A stretch of 64,000 nucleotides of DNA, taken from Gluconobacter cerevisiae (GTDB lineage: Bacteria > Pseudomonadota > Alphaproteobacteria > Acetobacterales > Acetobacteraceae). The stretch is taken from the NCBI RefSeq assembly GCF_015244675.1, contig NZ_JABCQO010000005.1:124001-188000 (forward strand), in the 5' to 3' direction. A model generated the notes under the pieces. The model made no database searches, was not told where the DNA came from, and saw only the letters and a list, made by a program, of their open reading frames with translations. The position numbers were made by a program, and so were the translations under genes. Below, in pieces: positions 8,906-17,205 of this stretch (positions within the stretch are counted from its first letter, which is position 1; each line of letters starts with the position of its first letter).

Positions 8906-10771
8906 ATGACCCTGTCTCCACGCCTGCTCCGCCTGTGGCTGGGGATCTGCCTGCGCTCAACGCGCTGGCAGGTCAGCGGCTCTCCCCGCGCGGTCGAAAC
9001 GTTGCTCACGCCCGGTCAGGGAAGCGTGGTCGCCTTCTGGCACCGCTCTTTGGCGCTCAGCCCGGCCCTCTGGTTCTGGGCACGTCCGCAGGAACCCCGT
9101 CTGGCGCTCCGTTTCCTCGTTTCACGCAACCCGGATGGTGTGCTGATCGCAAAGATCGTCCGTGCCTGGGGCATTATTGGCATCCACGGATCGTCCAGCA
9201 AAAAAGGCAAGGACAAGGGTGGCGCAGCGGCGCTTCGAACAGCACTGAAAGAGATCCGAAGCGGTTCGATTGTCGGAATCACTCCCGACGGCCCACGAGG
9301 ACCAGCCGAACAGGTTCAGCCCGGCGCCATTGTCCTGTCGCGCCTTGCAGAGTGCGCCGTGGTACCTCTCGGCATGGCCTGCACGAGTCTGCGCCTGCCT
9401 TCATGGGACGGTTTTGCCCTCCCGCTCCCCTTTGGACGTGGTGCGCTCATTCTGGGCGAGCCCCTGTTCCAGCCCGACGTTCCTGTTCTTCAGAACGCAC
9501 TGAACGACGTTTCCCGACACGCCGAAAGCCTTGTACGACACCATCAGTCCGGCGTGAGCGACCGTCTGTGGCGCCTAACGGGAACCCTGCTTGCCCCGGC
9601 ACTGACCGTTATGCTTCGCATCCGGCTGCACAAAGGCCGTGAACTCCCAGATCGTCTGCGTGAACGTATGGGTTTGGGCAGCACCCGTCGCCCCGCAGGC
9701 CGGATTCTCTGGCTCCATGCCGCCAGTGTCGGCGAAACCCTCTGCGCCCTGCCCTTAGCCGATGCCCTGCTGGAGACCAGACCAGATCTGACGCTGCTCT
9801 TTACGACTGCCACCGTCACAGGCAGCGAAATCGTCGCGCGGCACCCACTCGCCGGACAGCGGATCATCCATCGCTTTATTCCGCATGACGTTCCCCGCTG
9901 GCTACGGCGTTTCTTGAACCTCTGGCAGCCCGAAGGCGCGGTGTTCGTTGAAAGCGAGCTCTGGCCGGGCATTATCGCGGCCTGCTCGGACCGGAACATT
10001 CCCGTCATGCTCGTCAACGGACGCCTGTCGGACCGCTCTTCCCGCCGCTGGAACCGCCTGCAAGGCCCCGCACGACGTATGATGTCACGCCTCTCCTGGG
10101 TTGCAGCCCGCGGCCCCGAAGATGCGACACGGTTTCGCGCTCTCGGAGCCTCTCCGGTTTACGAAGACGGCGATCTCAAACAGGATGCCCCGCCCCTTCC
10201 TTACGACGAGGCGGAATATACCCGTCTGAAGGCCCTGCTCAGGGAACGACCGGTCTTCGTTGCCGCGTCCACCCATCCGGGAGAAGAAGAACTTATCCTG
10301 CAAGCCGCAGAAAGCGCCCGCAACCTTCAACCCGATCTTCTGACCATCCTTGTCCCGCGTCATCCCGCCCGTGGGGCGGAACTGGCAGAGCGTTTCAATC
10401 TCCCCCGCCGTTCCGCAGGACAGGACCCAACGCCACAGACCTCTGTCTGGCTGGCCGATACCCTGGGCGAACTTGGTCTATTCTACAGACTGGCCGACCG
10501 CTGTTTTCTGGGCAATTCACTGACCGGAAAAGGTGGCGGCCACAATCCGTTTGAACCGCTGCGTCTGGGGGTTCCGACAGCAACCGGCCCAAAAATGGAG
10601 AACTGGCGAGAGGCAATGGCCACTGTTTCTGATACCATCCATATCGTGAACGATGTGGAGTGTCTGACACGATGGCTCGAATCCCCTCTCCCGCCCGTCA
10701 GGACCACGGGATTGCAGCGCTCGGTCGTGAGCGTCCTGCGAGACCGCATCCTCAGAACGGTTGAACGATGA
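8906..10771 (+). CDS. waaA: Fusion of a DUF374 acyltransferase-like domain with Kdo transferase WaaA
   Basis: The protein is about 621 residues. Residues ~30-190 match DUF374, a lysophospholipid acyltransferase-like domain, with SSSKKGKDKGGAAAL and the GITPDGPRGP signature. Residues ~220-610 are a complete 3-deoxy-D-manno-octulosonic acid transferase (KdtA/WaaA), with HAASVGE (~270), ESELWPG (~348) and the C-terminal GGHNPFEPL nucleotide-sugar motif. WaaA adds Kdo to lipid IVA at the inner membrane. The first ATG in frame is at 8906; a TTG at 8870 is an alternative and neither has a strong ribosome-binding site. The end overlaps lpxK by 4 bp, placing it first in a lipid A operon. The one-polypeptide fusion is unusual. 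Confidence 0.88.
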   Translation: MTLSPRLLRLWLGICLRSTRWQVSGSPRAVETLLTPGQGSVVAFWHRSLALSPALWFWARPQEPRLALRFLVSRNPDGVLIAKIVRAWGIIGIHGSSSKKGKDKGGAAALRTALKEIRSGSIVGITPDGPRGPAEQVQPGAIVLSRLAECAVVPLGMACTSLRLPSWDGFALPLPFGRGALILGEPLFQPDVPVLQNALNDVSRHAESLVRHHQSGVSDRLWRLTGTLLAPALTVMLRIRLHKGRELPDRLRERMGLGSTRRPAGRILWLHAASVGETLCALPLADALLETRPDLTLLFTTATVTGSEIVARHPLAGQRIIHRFIPHDVPRWLRRFLNLWQPEGAVFVESELWPGIIAACSDRNIPVMLVNGRLSDRSSRRWNRLQGPARRMMSRLSWVAARGPEDATRFRALGASPVYEDGDLKQDAPPLPYDEAEYTRLKALLRERPVFVAASTHPGEEELILQAAESARNLQPDLLTILVPRHPARGAELAERFNLPRRSAGQDPTPQTSVWLADTLGELGLFYRLADRCFLGNSLTGKGGGHNPFEPLRLGVPTATGPKMENWREAMATVSDTIHIVNDVECLTRWLESPLPPVRTTGLQRSVVSVLRDRILRTVER

Positions 10772-11751
10772 GAGGTCGCCCACCCCGTTTCTGGCTGCAT
10801 CCAAGGCGCAGCCTTACCGCCCGCCTCCTCAGGCCGTTCTCTCTCGTTTCCACGACCCTTACCCGCCGCCGCCTCAGACGGCCCACGTTTCATGCTCCTG
10901 TTCCAGTCCTGTGCTGCGGCAACATCACTACGGGCGGCACAGGCAAGACTCCGCTCGCCCTCGATCTCGTGCAGCGCCTCAAAGACCGCGGTCATCACCC
11001 CCATATCCTCAGCCGGGGCCATGGCGGGCGCGAACGAGGCCCCATCGACGTCAACCCCGGACGCAGCACCGCCCGCGATGTGGGCGACGAACCACTCCTC
11101 CTCGCACAGTCCGCACCAACCTGGATCGGCGCAAACCGGGCTGAAACCGCGCGTCTCGCCGTGGGTCAGGGGGCGGACTGCTTGGTCATGGATGACGGCT
11201 TCCAGAATCCTACACTTCACAAGACCGTCTCCATTCTGGTGGTGGACGGCATAACGGGTTTCGGCAACGGATGCGTTCTTCCCGCAGGCCCGCTGCGAGA
11301 ACCTCTCCCGGACGCCCTGTCCCGCGCACAGGCGGTCGTCGTCATCGGGGAAGACAGACACAACCTGCTCCAAACATTTCCACGCCACCTCCTGACCGCA
11401 CAGGCCAGACTGGTTCCCGGACCTGAAATCCGTACTCTTCAGGGACGCAGGGTCGTGGCATTCGCGGGAATCGGGCGGCCGGAAAAATTTTTCGACATGC
11501 TGCGTGACGCCGGCGTCACGCCCATCCGCGCCCTCCCGTTCCCCGATCATCATGCCTATACGCCCCGCGATATTCAGCGCCTTGAAGCCCTCAGCCGGGA
11601 ATCGGGCACCACACTGGTCACGACTGCGAAAGATGCCGTGAAACTGCCCTTTCCATTCCGCACACAGGTGAAGGTCATCAACGTCGAACTGCTCTGGGCT
11701 GATCCGAAAGCTCCCGAACGCCTTCTCGATCTGCTGTTCAGCGCTCCATGA
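10768..11751 (+). CDS. lpxK: Tetraacyldisaccharide 4'-kinase
   Basis: LpxK phosphorylates the 4' position of the lipid A disaccharide at the cytoplasmic face of the inner membrane. The 327-residue protein has the family P-loop GNITTGGTGKTP (about residues 51-62), followed by ILSRGHGG, the MDDGFQN segment that carries the catalytic Asp region, and PAGPLREP. Length is typical. The start ATG overlaps the waaA stop (ATGA), and its own stop overlaps the next gene in the same way. The operon is translationally coupled. Confidence 0.95.
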   Translation: MRGRPPRFWLHPRRSLTARLLRPFSLVSTTLTRRRLRRPTFHAPVPVLCCGNITTGGTGKTPLALDLVQRLKDRGHHPHILSRGHGGRERGPIDVNPGRSTARDVGDEPLLLAQSAPTWIGANRAETARLAVGQGADCLVMDDGFQNPTLHKTVSILVVDGITGFGNGCVLPAGPLREPLPDALSRAQAVVVIGEDRHNLLQTFPRHLLTAQARLVPGPEIRTLQGRRVVAFAGIGRPEKFFDMLRDAGVTPIRALPFPDHHAYTPRDIQRLEALSRESGTTLVTTAKDAVKLPFPFRTQVKVINVELLWADPKAPERLLDLLFSAP

Positions 11752-12656
11752 CGTCTTTTCTGTACCGCGCGGAAACCCTGCTGATTAGCGGGCTTCTGGC
11801 TCTGATCCGCGCCCTTCCCGCAGCCGCAGCCTCAAACCTCGGAGGCGCCGTGGCTCGTACGATCGGACCAGTGCTTCCCGTCTCGAAAATAGCGGACCGG
11901 AACCTGCAACTCGCCATGCCCGAACTCGATGCCATCGCCCGACGACGCATCGTGCGGGACTGCTGGGACAATCTGGGCCGGACGGTTGGCGAATTCCCCC
12001 ATATCGGCCGCCTGAAATACAATACGCCCTCCGGCGCGGGATGGAGCGTCGAGGGCGCAGAACATCTTGAAGCTACAAAGGCCTCGGATCGACCGGTCAT
12101 TTTCTTTTCCGGCCATATCGGCAACTGGGAACTTATGCCGCCGGTTGTCGCACGGTACGGCATGCCATTTGCCTCCTTCTATCGGGCGGCCAGCAACCCT
12201 GGCGTCGACGGTCTGATCCACAGCCTTCGTCAGGAGGCCATGGGGCAGGACGTGCCAATGTTCCCAAAAGGAGCCAAAGGCGCACGCTCGGCCCTGAAAC
12301 ATCTCTCCAAAGGCGGTCACCTGGGCGTTCTGGGCGATCAAAAAATGAATGACGGAATCGAGGCCTCCCTGTTCGGACGCCCCGCCATGACAGCGTCCGC
12401 CGCAGCAGTTTTCGCCCTCAGGCATGATGCCCTGATCGTCACCGGCCATGTGCGCCGTGACGGACCTGCCAGACTCGTGCTTGTGGTTGATCCGCCCTTT
12501 TCGCCGGAGAAAACGGATGATCGCGCAAAAGACGTCCTCGCCCTGACGCAGCTTTTCAACGACCGTCTCGAGTCCTGGATCCGCGAAATTCCGGGGTCCT
12601 GGCTCTGGCTGCATCGCCGCTGGGACAAATCACTGTACCGGAATATGACAACATGA
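11748..12656 (+). CDS. Lipid A late acyltransferase (LpxL/HtrB-like)
   Basis: This 302-residue protein belongs to the lysophospholipid/lauroyl acyltransferase family that adds secondary acyl chains to Kdo2-lipid A. The catalytic H-x4-E motif is SGHIGNWE (about residues 121-128). A hydrophobic N-terminal helix (TLLISGLLALIRALPAAAA) anchors it to the inner membrane, and the C-terminal WLHRRWD is typical. It overlaps lpxK by 4 bp, which supports the lipid A role. Whether it is the LpxL or LpxM equivalent cannot be told from sequence alone. Confidence 0.9.
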   Translation: MTSFLYRAETLLISGLLALIRALPAAAASNLGGAVARTIGPVLPVSKIADRNLQLAMPELDAIARRRIVRDCWDNLGRTVGEFPHIGRLKYNTPSGAGWSVEGAEHLEATKASDRPVIFFSGHIGNWELMPPVVARYGMPFASFYRAASNPGVDGLIHSLRQEAMGQDVPMFPKGAKGARSALKHLSKGGHLGVLGDQKMNDGIEASLFGRPAMTASAAAVFALRHDALIVTGHVRRDGPARLVLVVDPPFSPEKTDDRAKDVLALTQLFNDRLESWIREIPGSWLWLHRRWDKSLYRNMTT

Positions 12657-12788
12657 TGTTGAGCTATGCGTTTATGGCATGGCAGATTTGTCACAGTAAG
12701 GATGGTTTGTGTCGCAAAACCTTCTTCGGACGTTATTAAAGATTGTGAATTGCCCCTTTTGAATCCTAGCCTGAACTCATCACCACGG

Positions 12789-12812
12789 CCCGGGTGCCTT
12801 GCCCGGCTTTTT
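12789..12812 (+). terminator. GC hairpin with T-run upstream of the 12.8-kb gene
   Basis: ccggg and cccgg form a 5-bp stem with a 7-nt loop followed by cttttt. It can terminate the lipid A operon about 140 bp downstream of the acyltransferase. It ends about 15 nt before the start of the next gene and is close to its ribosome-binding site, so it could instead be a leader hairpin. The stem is short. Confidence 0.4.
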
Positions 12813-12827
12813 GATGAGGACTTCCTG

Positions 12828-13211
12828 ATGGCGCAGGTGGCTCACCTTCACGACCTTTCTCACAGCCGCAGCACGAGCAACATCGTGCCCCTGCGACAGG
12901 GCCTGCTCCCGCGTCACCGCGAATATCTGCTGCGCTGGCTTGAAGCCGGACAGCGTATGGGTGTTTTCGATGCGGAAATTGCGGATGCGTCCCACGACGT
13001 CATTAATGTTGATGGAAGCGCGCCTGTCGATCATGTTCTGGTCTGGGTCCGTGAAAACCCCGATCCCGCTTACATGCTCCGACCGCAGGGCATGCGCTGG
13101 GTGCTGATCGACCAGATCCGCGATCATGAACTGGGCAGCTATGCCAGCTTCGAGCTTGCCCTGCATGTCATCCGCCCGGTCCTGCCGCTCGCGGAGACCT
13201 GCGCCGCCTGA
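12828..13211 (+). CDS. Conserved hypothetical small cytoplasmic protein
   Basis: The 127-residue protein starts at the ATG at 12828, which has GAGGA 8 nt upstream. An in-frame ORF reaching back to 12666 would have to run through the hairpin and lacks a site. There is no signal peptide or membrane segment. It carries short motifs such as DHVLVWVRENPDPAYMLRP and WVLIDQIRDHELG but no catalytic pattern I recognise. It is monocistronic and followed by a strong bidirectional terminator. The N terminus (HLHDLSHSRS) is His/Ser-rich. Function is unknown. Confidence 0.75.
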   Translation: MAQVAHLHDLSHSRSTSNIVPLRQGLLPRHREYLLRWLEAGQRMGVFDAEIADASHDVINVDGSAPVDHVLVWVRENPDPAYMLRPQGMRWVLIDQIRDHELGSYASFELALHVIRPVLPLAETCAA

Positions 13212-13241
13212 ACCTGAGTCAGGGTTTTCTCAATCAGACAC

Positions 13242-13284
13242 AAAAAAAAGCGCGCCACTCGGAAGAGCGGACGCGCTTTTCTTT
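13242..13284. terminator. Bidirectional rho-independent terminator
   Basis: The arms aaaagcgcg (13246-13254) and cgcgctttt (13272-13280) form a stem that continues with CC/GG and CTC/GAG pairs around a ggaa loop. A-tracts and T-tracts on both sides let it serve the convergent hypothetical gene (+) and the LppC-like gene (-). Confidence 0.9.
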
Positions 13285-13299
13285 TGAAATAAGACAATC

Positions 13300-14661
13300 T
13301 CAGCTCGGACGGATCGCCACATCACGAGACGCCGGAACGACAATACGCGCGCCACCGCCACGCTGGATCTGGTAAATCGCCAGCGCCCGCGTCACATGTC
13401 CGTCCGGTCGCAGGCGGAACAGACCGTCCACGCCCATATACCCATCCGGACGCGTCAGGGCATCCACTGTAACCCCGCCCTGACGGATTAGGCTGCCAGC
13501 CAGAGCCGCAGCATCATAAGCAAAATCACTCACAGGTGACGGAGCCTGTTTGTAGAGTGCACGGTACTGCGCGACATATCCCAGCCGGTCATGCGCGTCG
13601 GGCGCTGCATACCAGGCACCGTGTAACGCGCCAAGTTTGCCATCAAAGGCCTTCCACAATGCCGGTCCCATGATCTGAACCTGCGACGAATCGATATGAT
13701 CGACCTGGAGCGCCGTAATGACCCGTCCGAGTTCCAGCCCCGTATCGGCCAGCACCAGAGCATCAAACGACGGCGGCGCGATCGGCGCAGGCTGTGCCGC
13801 AGGAGTCGTGCCGGAAGATGGAGTCCCTGTTCCAGTCGTCGCAGCAGCGGCATCCGGAGAGGCCTCGCCCGTCGGATCAATTGCGGACGGACCGGAAGGC
13901 GTCTCTGTAACCACCGGCGCAGCGGGCTGGCGTGTTTCGATGGCGGAAAGCGTTTTCAGTCCGTCATCGATGTTCTGCACATCCATCGTATGGAAGACAA
14001 TTTGCGGATCTTTCAGCCCCGCATCCCGACAGGCCCGTGCCAAGCCGTCACCCATCGCATGTCCGAAAGCGTTATCCGGCAGGAATGCTGCAAAACTTTT
14101 CCGTCCCGTCGCGCGCGCAGCATCGACCATCCGGCGGACCTGCTGCTCCGGCGTCAGTCCCATAACCCACACACCCGGACGGGCCTGCGTGGAGTCGCTG
14201 GTGAAGGCAAGCTCTGGCTTGCCCGCATTGATCGCAAGGGGGGCGGCGGCGGCAGTTTCGGTAGCTGTCAGAGGCCCCAGCAGGATGGCATCGCCACGCG
14301 CAAGGGCATCGCGCACGGCCTGTTCCGTCCCGCCCGGACCATTGGTGTCATGCACGTCAAGCGCAGGCGACCCCTTGGCGGAAAGGGCCAGTTTCGCCGC
14401 ATCGCGCATCCGTGTGCCGTACGACGCATTGCGCCCCGTCAGCGGCAGGATCAGCCCGACATCGTGTGCGCCCGGCCCTTCGGAAACACCCGGAATGCCA
14501 CCCACGCCTGGCACGGAAGACGACCCTCCGCCTGAGCAGGCGGCAAGGGTCAGGAAGGTTCCCGCAGCAAGGCCGGTGCTTACACCCTTGCGCAGACGGC
14601 TCAAGGGGCGACAATACGTCCCTGAGTTTGTCACCGAGGATGCAGATGTCCGAAAAGTCAT
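13300..14661 (-). CDS. LppC/LpoA-like lipoprotein (penicillin-binding protein activator family)
   Basis: This is a 453-residue lipoprotein with a signal segment ending in the lipobox LTLAAC. The mature part begins with Gly/Ser/Pro linkers, then a periplasmic-binding-protein fold: VGLILPLTGRNASYGTRMRDAA, later ILLGPLTATETAAAAPLA and AFLPDNAFGHAMGDGLARA. This is the pattern of LppC proteins, and E. coli LpoA, which activates PBP1A, is related. An internal low-complexity Pro/Ala/Thr/Gly stretch (roughly residues 260-310) looks like a disordered insert. The ATG at 14661 lies within the 5' end of the divergent rsmI. The same head-to-head LppC-RsmI pairing is common in alphaproteobacteria. Confidence 0.82.
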   Translation of the reverse strand: MTFRTSASSVTNSGTYCRPLSRLRKGVSTGLAAGTFLTLAACSGGGSSSVPGVGGIPGVSEGPGAHDVGLILPLTGRNASYGTRMRDAAKLALSAKGSPALDVHDTNGPGGTEQAVRDALARGDAILLGPLTATETAAAAPLAINAGKPELAFTSDSTQARPGVWVMGLTPEQQVRRMVDAARATGRKSFAAFLPDNAFGHAMGDGLARACRDAGLKDPQIVFHTMDVQNIDDGLKTLSAIETRQPAAPVVTETPSGPSAIDPTGEASPDAAAATTGTGTPSSGTTPAAQPAPIAPPSFDALVLADTGLELGRVITALQVDHIDSSQVQIMGPALWKAFDGKLGALHGAWYAAPDAHDRLGYVAQYRALYKQAPSPVSDFAYDAAALAGSLIRQGGVTVDALTRPDGYMGVDGLFRLRPDGHVTRALAIYQIQRGGGARIVVPASRDVAIRPS

Positions 14662-15587
14662 GTTCCGCTGAAACTCCCTTGAGCGATGCGGCTGAAACGT
14701 TACCCGCCGCCCCCCTGCCAGCGCAGGGGCAGGCCGAAGGTGGATGTCTGATATTGGTTGCAACGCCAATCGGCAACCTGGCCGATATCAGCGAACGTGC
14801 GATCGAAGCACTGAACACCGTGGATGCCATCCTCTGCGAGGACACGCGCGTCACGGCAAAGCTCCTTCTTTCGCGCAATATTACTACACAGACCAGAACA
14901 CTGCACGACCATAACGAACAGGACCGCACTCCGTTCCTGATCGAAAAGCTTCAGCAGGGCGCACGTTATGCCGTCGTTTCCGACGCGGGGACGCCACTGG
15001 TGTCCGATCCCGGCTACCGGCTGGTCCGTGCCGCCATCGCGGCTGGAATTCACGTCACGGCCATTCCCGGCCCGAATGCCGTCATCACAGCTCTGACGCT
15101 CTCGGGCCTGCCGCCCCTGCCTTTCATGTTTCTGGGCTTTCCGGCACCACGCAGCGAAGCCCGCAAGACCGGATTTTCGGCCCTGCGCGCCGCCGAGCAG
15201 GCTGGTTTGCATTCCACACTGATCTGGTACGAAGCGCCGCACCGACTGGTCGAAAGTCTCGAAGACCTGATCGACGTGTTCGGCCCCGAGCGTGAAGCAG
15301 CAGTCGGACGCGAACTCACCAAACGGTTCGAGGAGATGGTGCGCGGCACTCTTGTGGAGGTTCTGGAACATTTCCGCGTCACGGCACCGCGCGGTGAAAT
15401 TACGCTGCTGATCGGGCCATCCGCCGAAGATGACAGCGGGGCCGCCGATCTGGACACCCATCTGCGCGAGGCGCTCGCCACCCATTCTGTCAAGGACGCG
15501 GCCACCCTGGTGGCGGGCATCGTCAAGCTGCCAAAGCGCACAGTCTATGCCCGCGCGCTGGAGCTTTCACGCGAACTGAAAAACTGA
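14646..15587 (+). CDS. rsmI: 16S rRNA (cytidine1402-2'-O)-methyltransferase
   Basis: RsmI methylates the ribose of C1402 in the ribosomal decoding centre. The 313-residue protein has the tetrapyrrole-methylase-type fold with VATPIGNLADISERA, LCEDTRVTAKLL, VVSDAGTPLVSDPG and the IPGPNAVITAL loop in order. The start at ATG 14646 has GAGG 6 nt upstream; an ATG at 14640 is too close to that site. A 40-residue Ala/Pro-rich leader precedes the fold. The first 16 bp overlap the divergent LppC-like gene, so each promoter must lie inside the other gene. Confidence 0.94.
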   Translation: MSEKSCSAETPLSDAAETLPAAPLPAQGQAEGGCLILVATPIGNLADISERAIEALNTVDAILCEDTRVTAKLLLSRNITTQTRTLHDHNEQDRTPFLIEKLQQGARYAVVSDAGTPLVSDPGYRLVRAAIAAGIHVTAIPGPNAVITALTLSGLPPLPFMFLGFPAPRSEARKTGFSALRAAEQAGLHSTLIWYEAPHRLVESLEDLIDVFGPEREAAVGRELTKRFEEMVRGTLVEVLEHFRVTAPRGEITLLIGPSAEDDSGAADLDTHLREALATHSVKDAATLVAGIVKLPKRTVYARALELSRELKN

Positions 15588-15591
15588 AATC

Positions 15592-16218
15592 TCAGTCCGC
15601 TTTGGGCAACACGAACAGCGATTGCGGCACAGTCCCGCCGAGATGCACATCGGACAACGCAATCGTGGTCGTGCGCCCCTGCGCGTCCACGACGCTCCAG
15701 CCTTCCAGTGCCAGAGGCGCATCGGAAAACACGAGCGTCAGGCTGCCTTCCCCGGCACTCTGCGTCCGGACAAGCTGAATCCGGATCTGCCCATCCCGGT
15801 GCTCGAACCCCGTTACAGTCACATCGCCTGACAGCTTGAATTCTGGACGCAACAGCAGCCCCAGCGGCGTGCGGTCGAGCGGAAGGGTCGTGACCTGATC
15901 GACACTGCGGTCCTGAAACACCACACGACCGTCATTGGCAACCAGCAGGAGCGGGCTCGGCTTGTCATAATCGAAGCGCATCCGACCGGGCCGATCGAGC
16001 GTCGCCGTCCCTTCCGTTACGCTGCCATCCGCAGCCGTCTGACGGAAGTGCGCCTGAAGCGTCGTCACCTTTCCGAGCGTGTCCTCAATTCGAGACACCC
16101 AACCCTGATCCGCAGGACGAAGATGTACGGGAGCGGTCTGTGCAAACGCCACGCAAGGCAGGGAGACAGGGAACAACGCTGCCAATACAGCCGCGCGGAG
16201 AAAGGAACGATTCATCAT
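15592..16218 (-). CDS. lolA: LolA-like outer membrane lipoprotein carrier
   Basis: The 208-residue product has a signal peptide (hydrophobic AAVLAALFPVSLPCVAFA) and then the LolA pattern: a TLQAHFRQT segment, the GTATLDRPGRMRFDYDKPSPLLLVANDGRVV strands and a C-terminal LSDVHLGGTVPQSLFVL. LolA ferries lipoproteins from the LolCDE complex across the periplasm to the outer membrane. It converges on rsmI with 4 bp between stops and is transcribed with mbfA upstream (3 bp gap). Start could be the first or second Met. Confidence 0.85.
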   Translation of the reverse strand: MMNRSFLRAAVLAALFPVSLPCVAFAQTAPVHLRPADQGWVSRIEDTLGKVTTLQAHFRQTAADGSVTEGTATLDRPGRMRFDYDKPSPLLLVANDGRVVFQDRSVDQVTTLPLDRTPLGLLLRPEFKLSGDVTVTGFEHRDGQIRIQLVRTQSAGEGSLTLVFSDAPLALEGWSVVDAQGRTTTIALSDVHLGGTVPQSLFVLPKAD

Positions 16219-16221
16219 GTC

Positions 16222-17178
16222 TCAGGAACTACCAATCAGCACGCCGGTTGCAAAAACAAGAGCCCCGCCCAGGAAAACCTGCACCATAGCCGAACCGAAC
16301 GGTGTGTCCTGATACCGCCAGCGCACCCAGGAAATCAGCAAAAGCTCAATCGCCACGGCGACAATCGAAACGCCAAAGGCCAGACGGAAATCCGGCACCA
16401 GAAACGGCAGTGTATGGCCGATCCCGCCCCCGAATGTCATGGCTCCGCAGATCAGTCCGCGCAGAAGCGGTGCGCCCCGTCCGGACAGCTTGCCGTCATC
16501 GGCCAGCCCTTCCGCCAGCCCCATGGAAATCCCGGCCCCAAGGGACGCTGCAAGCCCGACCAGAAAAGCAGCATGGGGGCTGTGGGTTGCAAAAGCCGCC
16601 GCAAAGACCGGCGCCAGCGTCGAGACGGAACCATCCATAAGGCCGACCAGACCCGGCTGAACGATCCGCAGGACAAAATCCCTGCGACTATGCTCGTCCT
16701 CACGGTCGCGGCTGTTGTCGTTTAAATGTGCGTCTTCAAGGCGACGAGCTTCCCGTTGATGGCGCTCTTCTTCCGTCGCGAGATCGCCCAGCAGCTTCCG
16801 GATTTCCGCATCCTGCGTCTGCCCGGCGGCCTGACGATAAAACCTCGCTGCCTGCCGTTCCATATCGGCAGCCTGCGCCCGGATCGCCTCGATCCCGCGA
16901 TTCTGCATCTGCCAGGCCGATTTGCGGGACGGAAAACCCTGCACATCCTGACGCCGGACCAGTGGAATATGATTACCGAAACGCCGGACAAACAGGTCGA
17001 TCAGTGAGCGCCGATGATGGTTTTCCTCTTCCGCCATATCTTGAAAAATAGCGGCACTATCCGGATAGTCTTCTGCCAGCATCTGGCCGAAATCCGCGTA
17101 AATATGACCATCTTCCTCCTCGCTGGCGATGGCCAGCGCAAGGATTTCGCGTTCGGTCAGCTCGGAAAGTTTCGTCAC
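16222..17178 (-). CDS. mbfA: Membrane-bound ferritin/rubrerythrin-VIT1 iron exporter
   Basis: The 318-residue protein joins an N-terminal rubrerythrin-type diiron domain to a C-terminal VIT1/CCC1 membrane domain. The diiron ligands are visible as SEEEDGHIY (about 19-27) and AEEENHHR (49-56), with a second pair in [11 protein letters not shown] (~135). The C-terminal half has about five hydrophobic segments including [20 protein letters not shown]. This is the architecture of MbfA, an inner-membrane iron exporter of rhizobia that protects against iron and peroxide stress. The apparent start is GTG. It lies 27 bp downstream of gshA, consistent with an oxidative-stress grouping. No clear Irr box was found upstream. 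Confidence 0.88.
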   Translation of the reverse strand: MTKLSELTEREILALAIASEEEDGHIYADFGQMLAEDYPDSAAIFQDMAEEENHHRRSLIDLFVRRFGNHIPLVRRQDVQGFPSRKSAWQMQNRGIEAIRAQAADMERQAARFYRQAAGQTQDAEIRKLLGDLATEEERHQREARRLEDAHLNDNSRDREDEHSRRDFVLRIVQPGLVGLMDGSVSTLAPVFAAAFATHSPHAAFLVGLAASLGAGISMGLAEGLADDGKLSGRGAPLLRGLICGAMTFGGGIGHTLPFLVPDFRLAFGVSIVAVAIELLLISWVRWRYQDTPFGSAMVQVFLGGALVFATGVLIGSS

Positions 17179-17205
17179 GTAGGCAGCAGGTCCCGTCTCG
17201 TAAAA

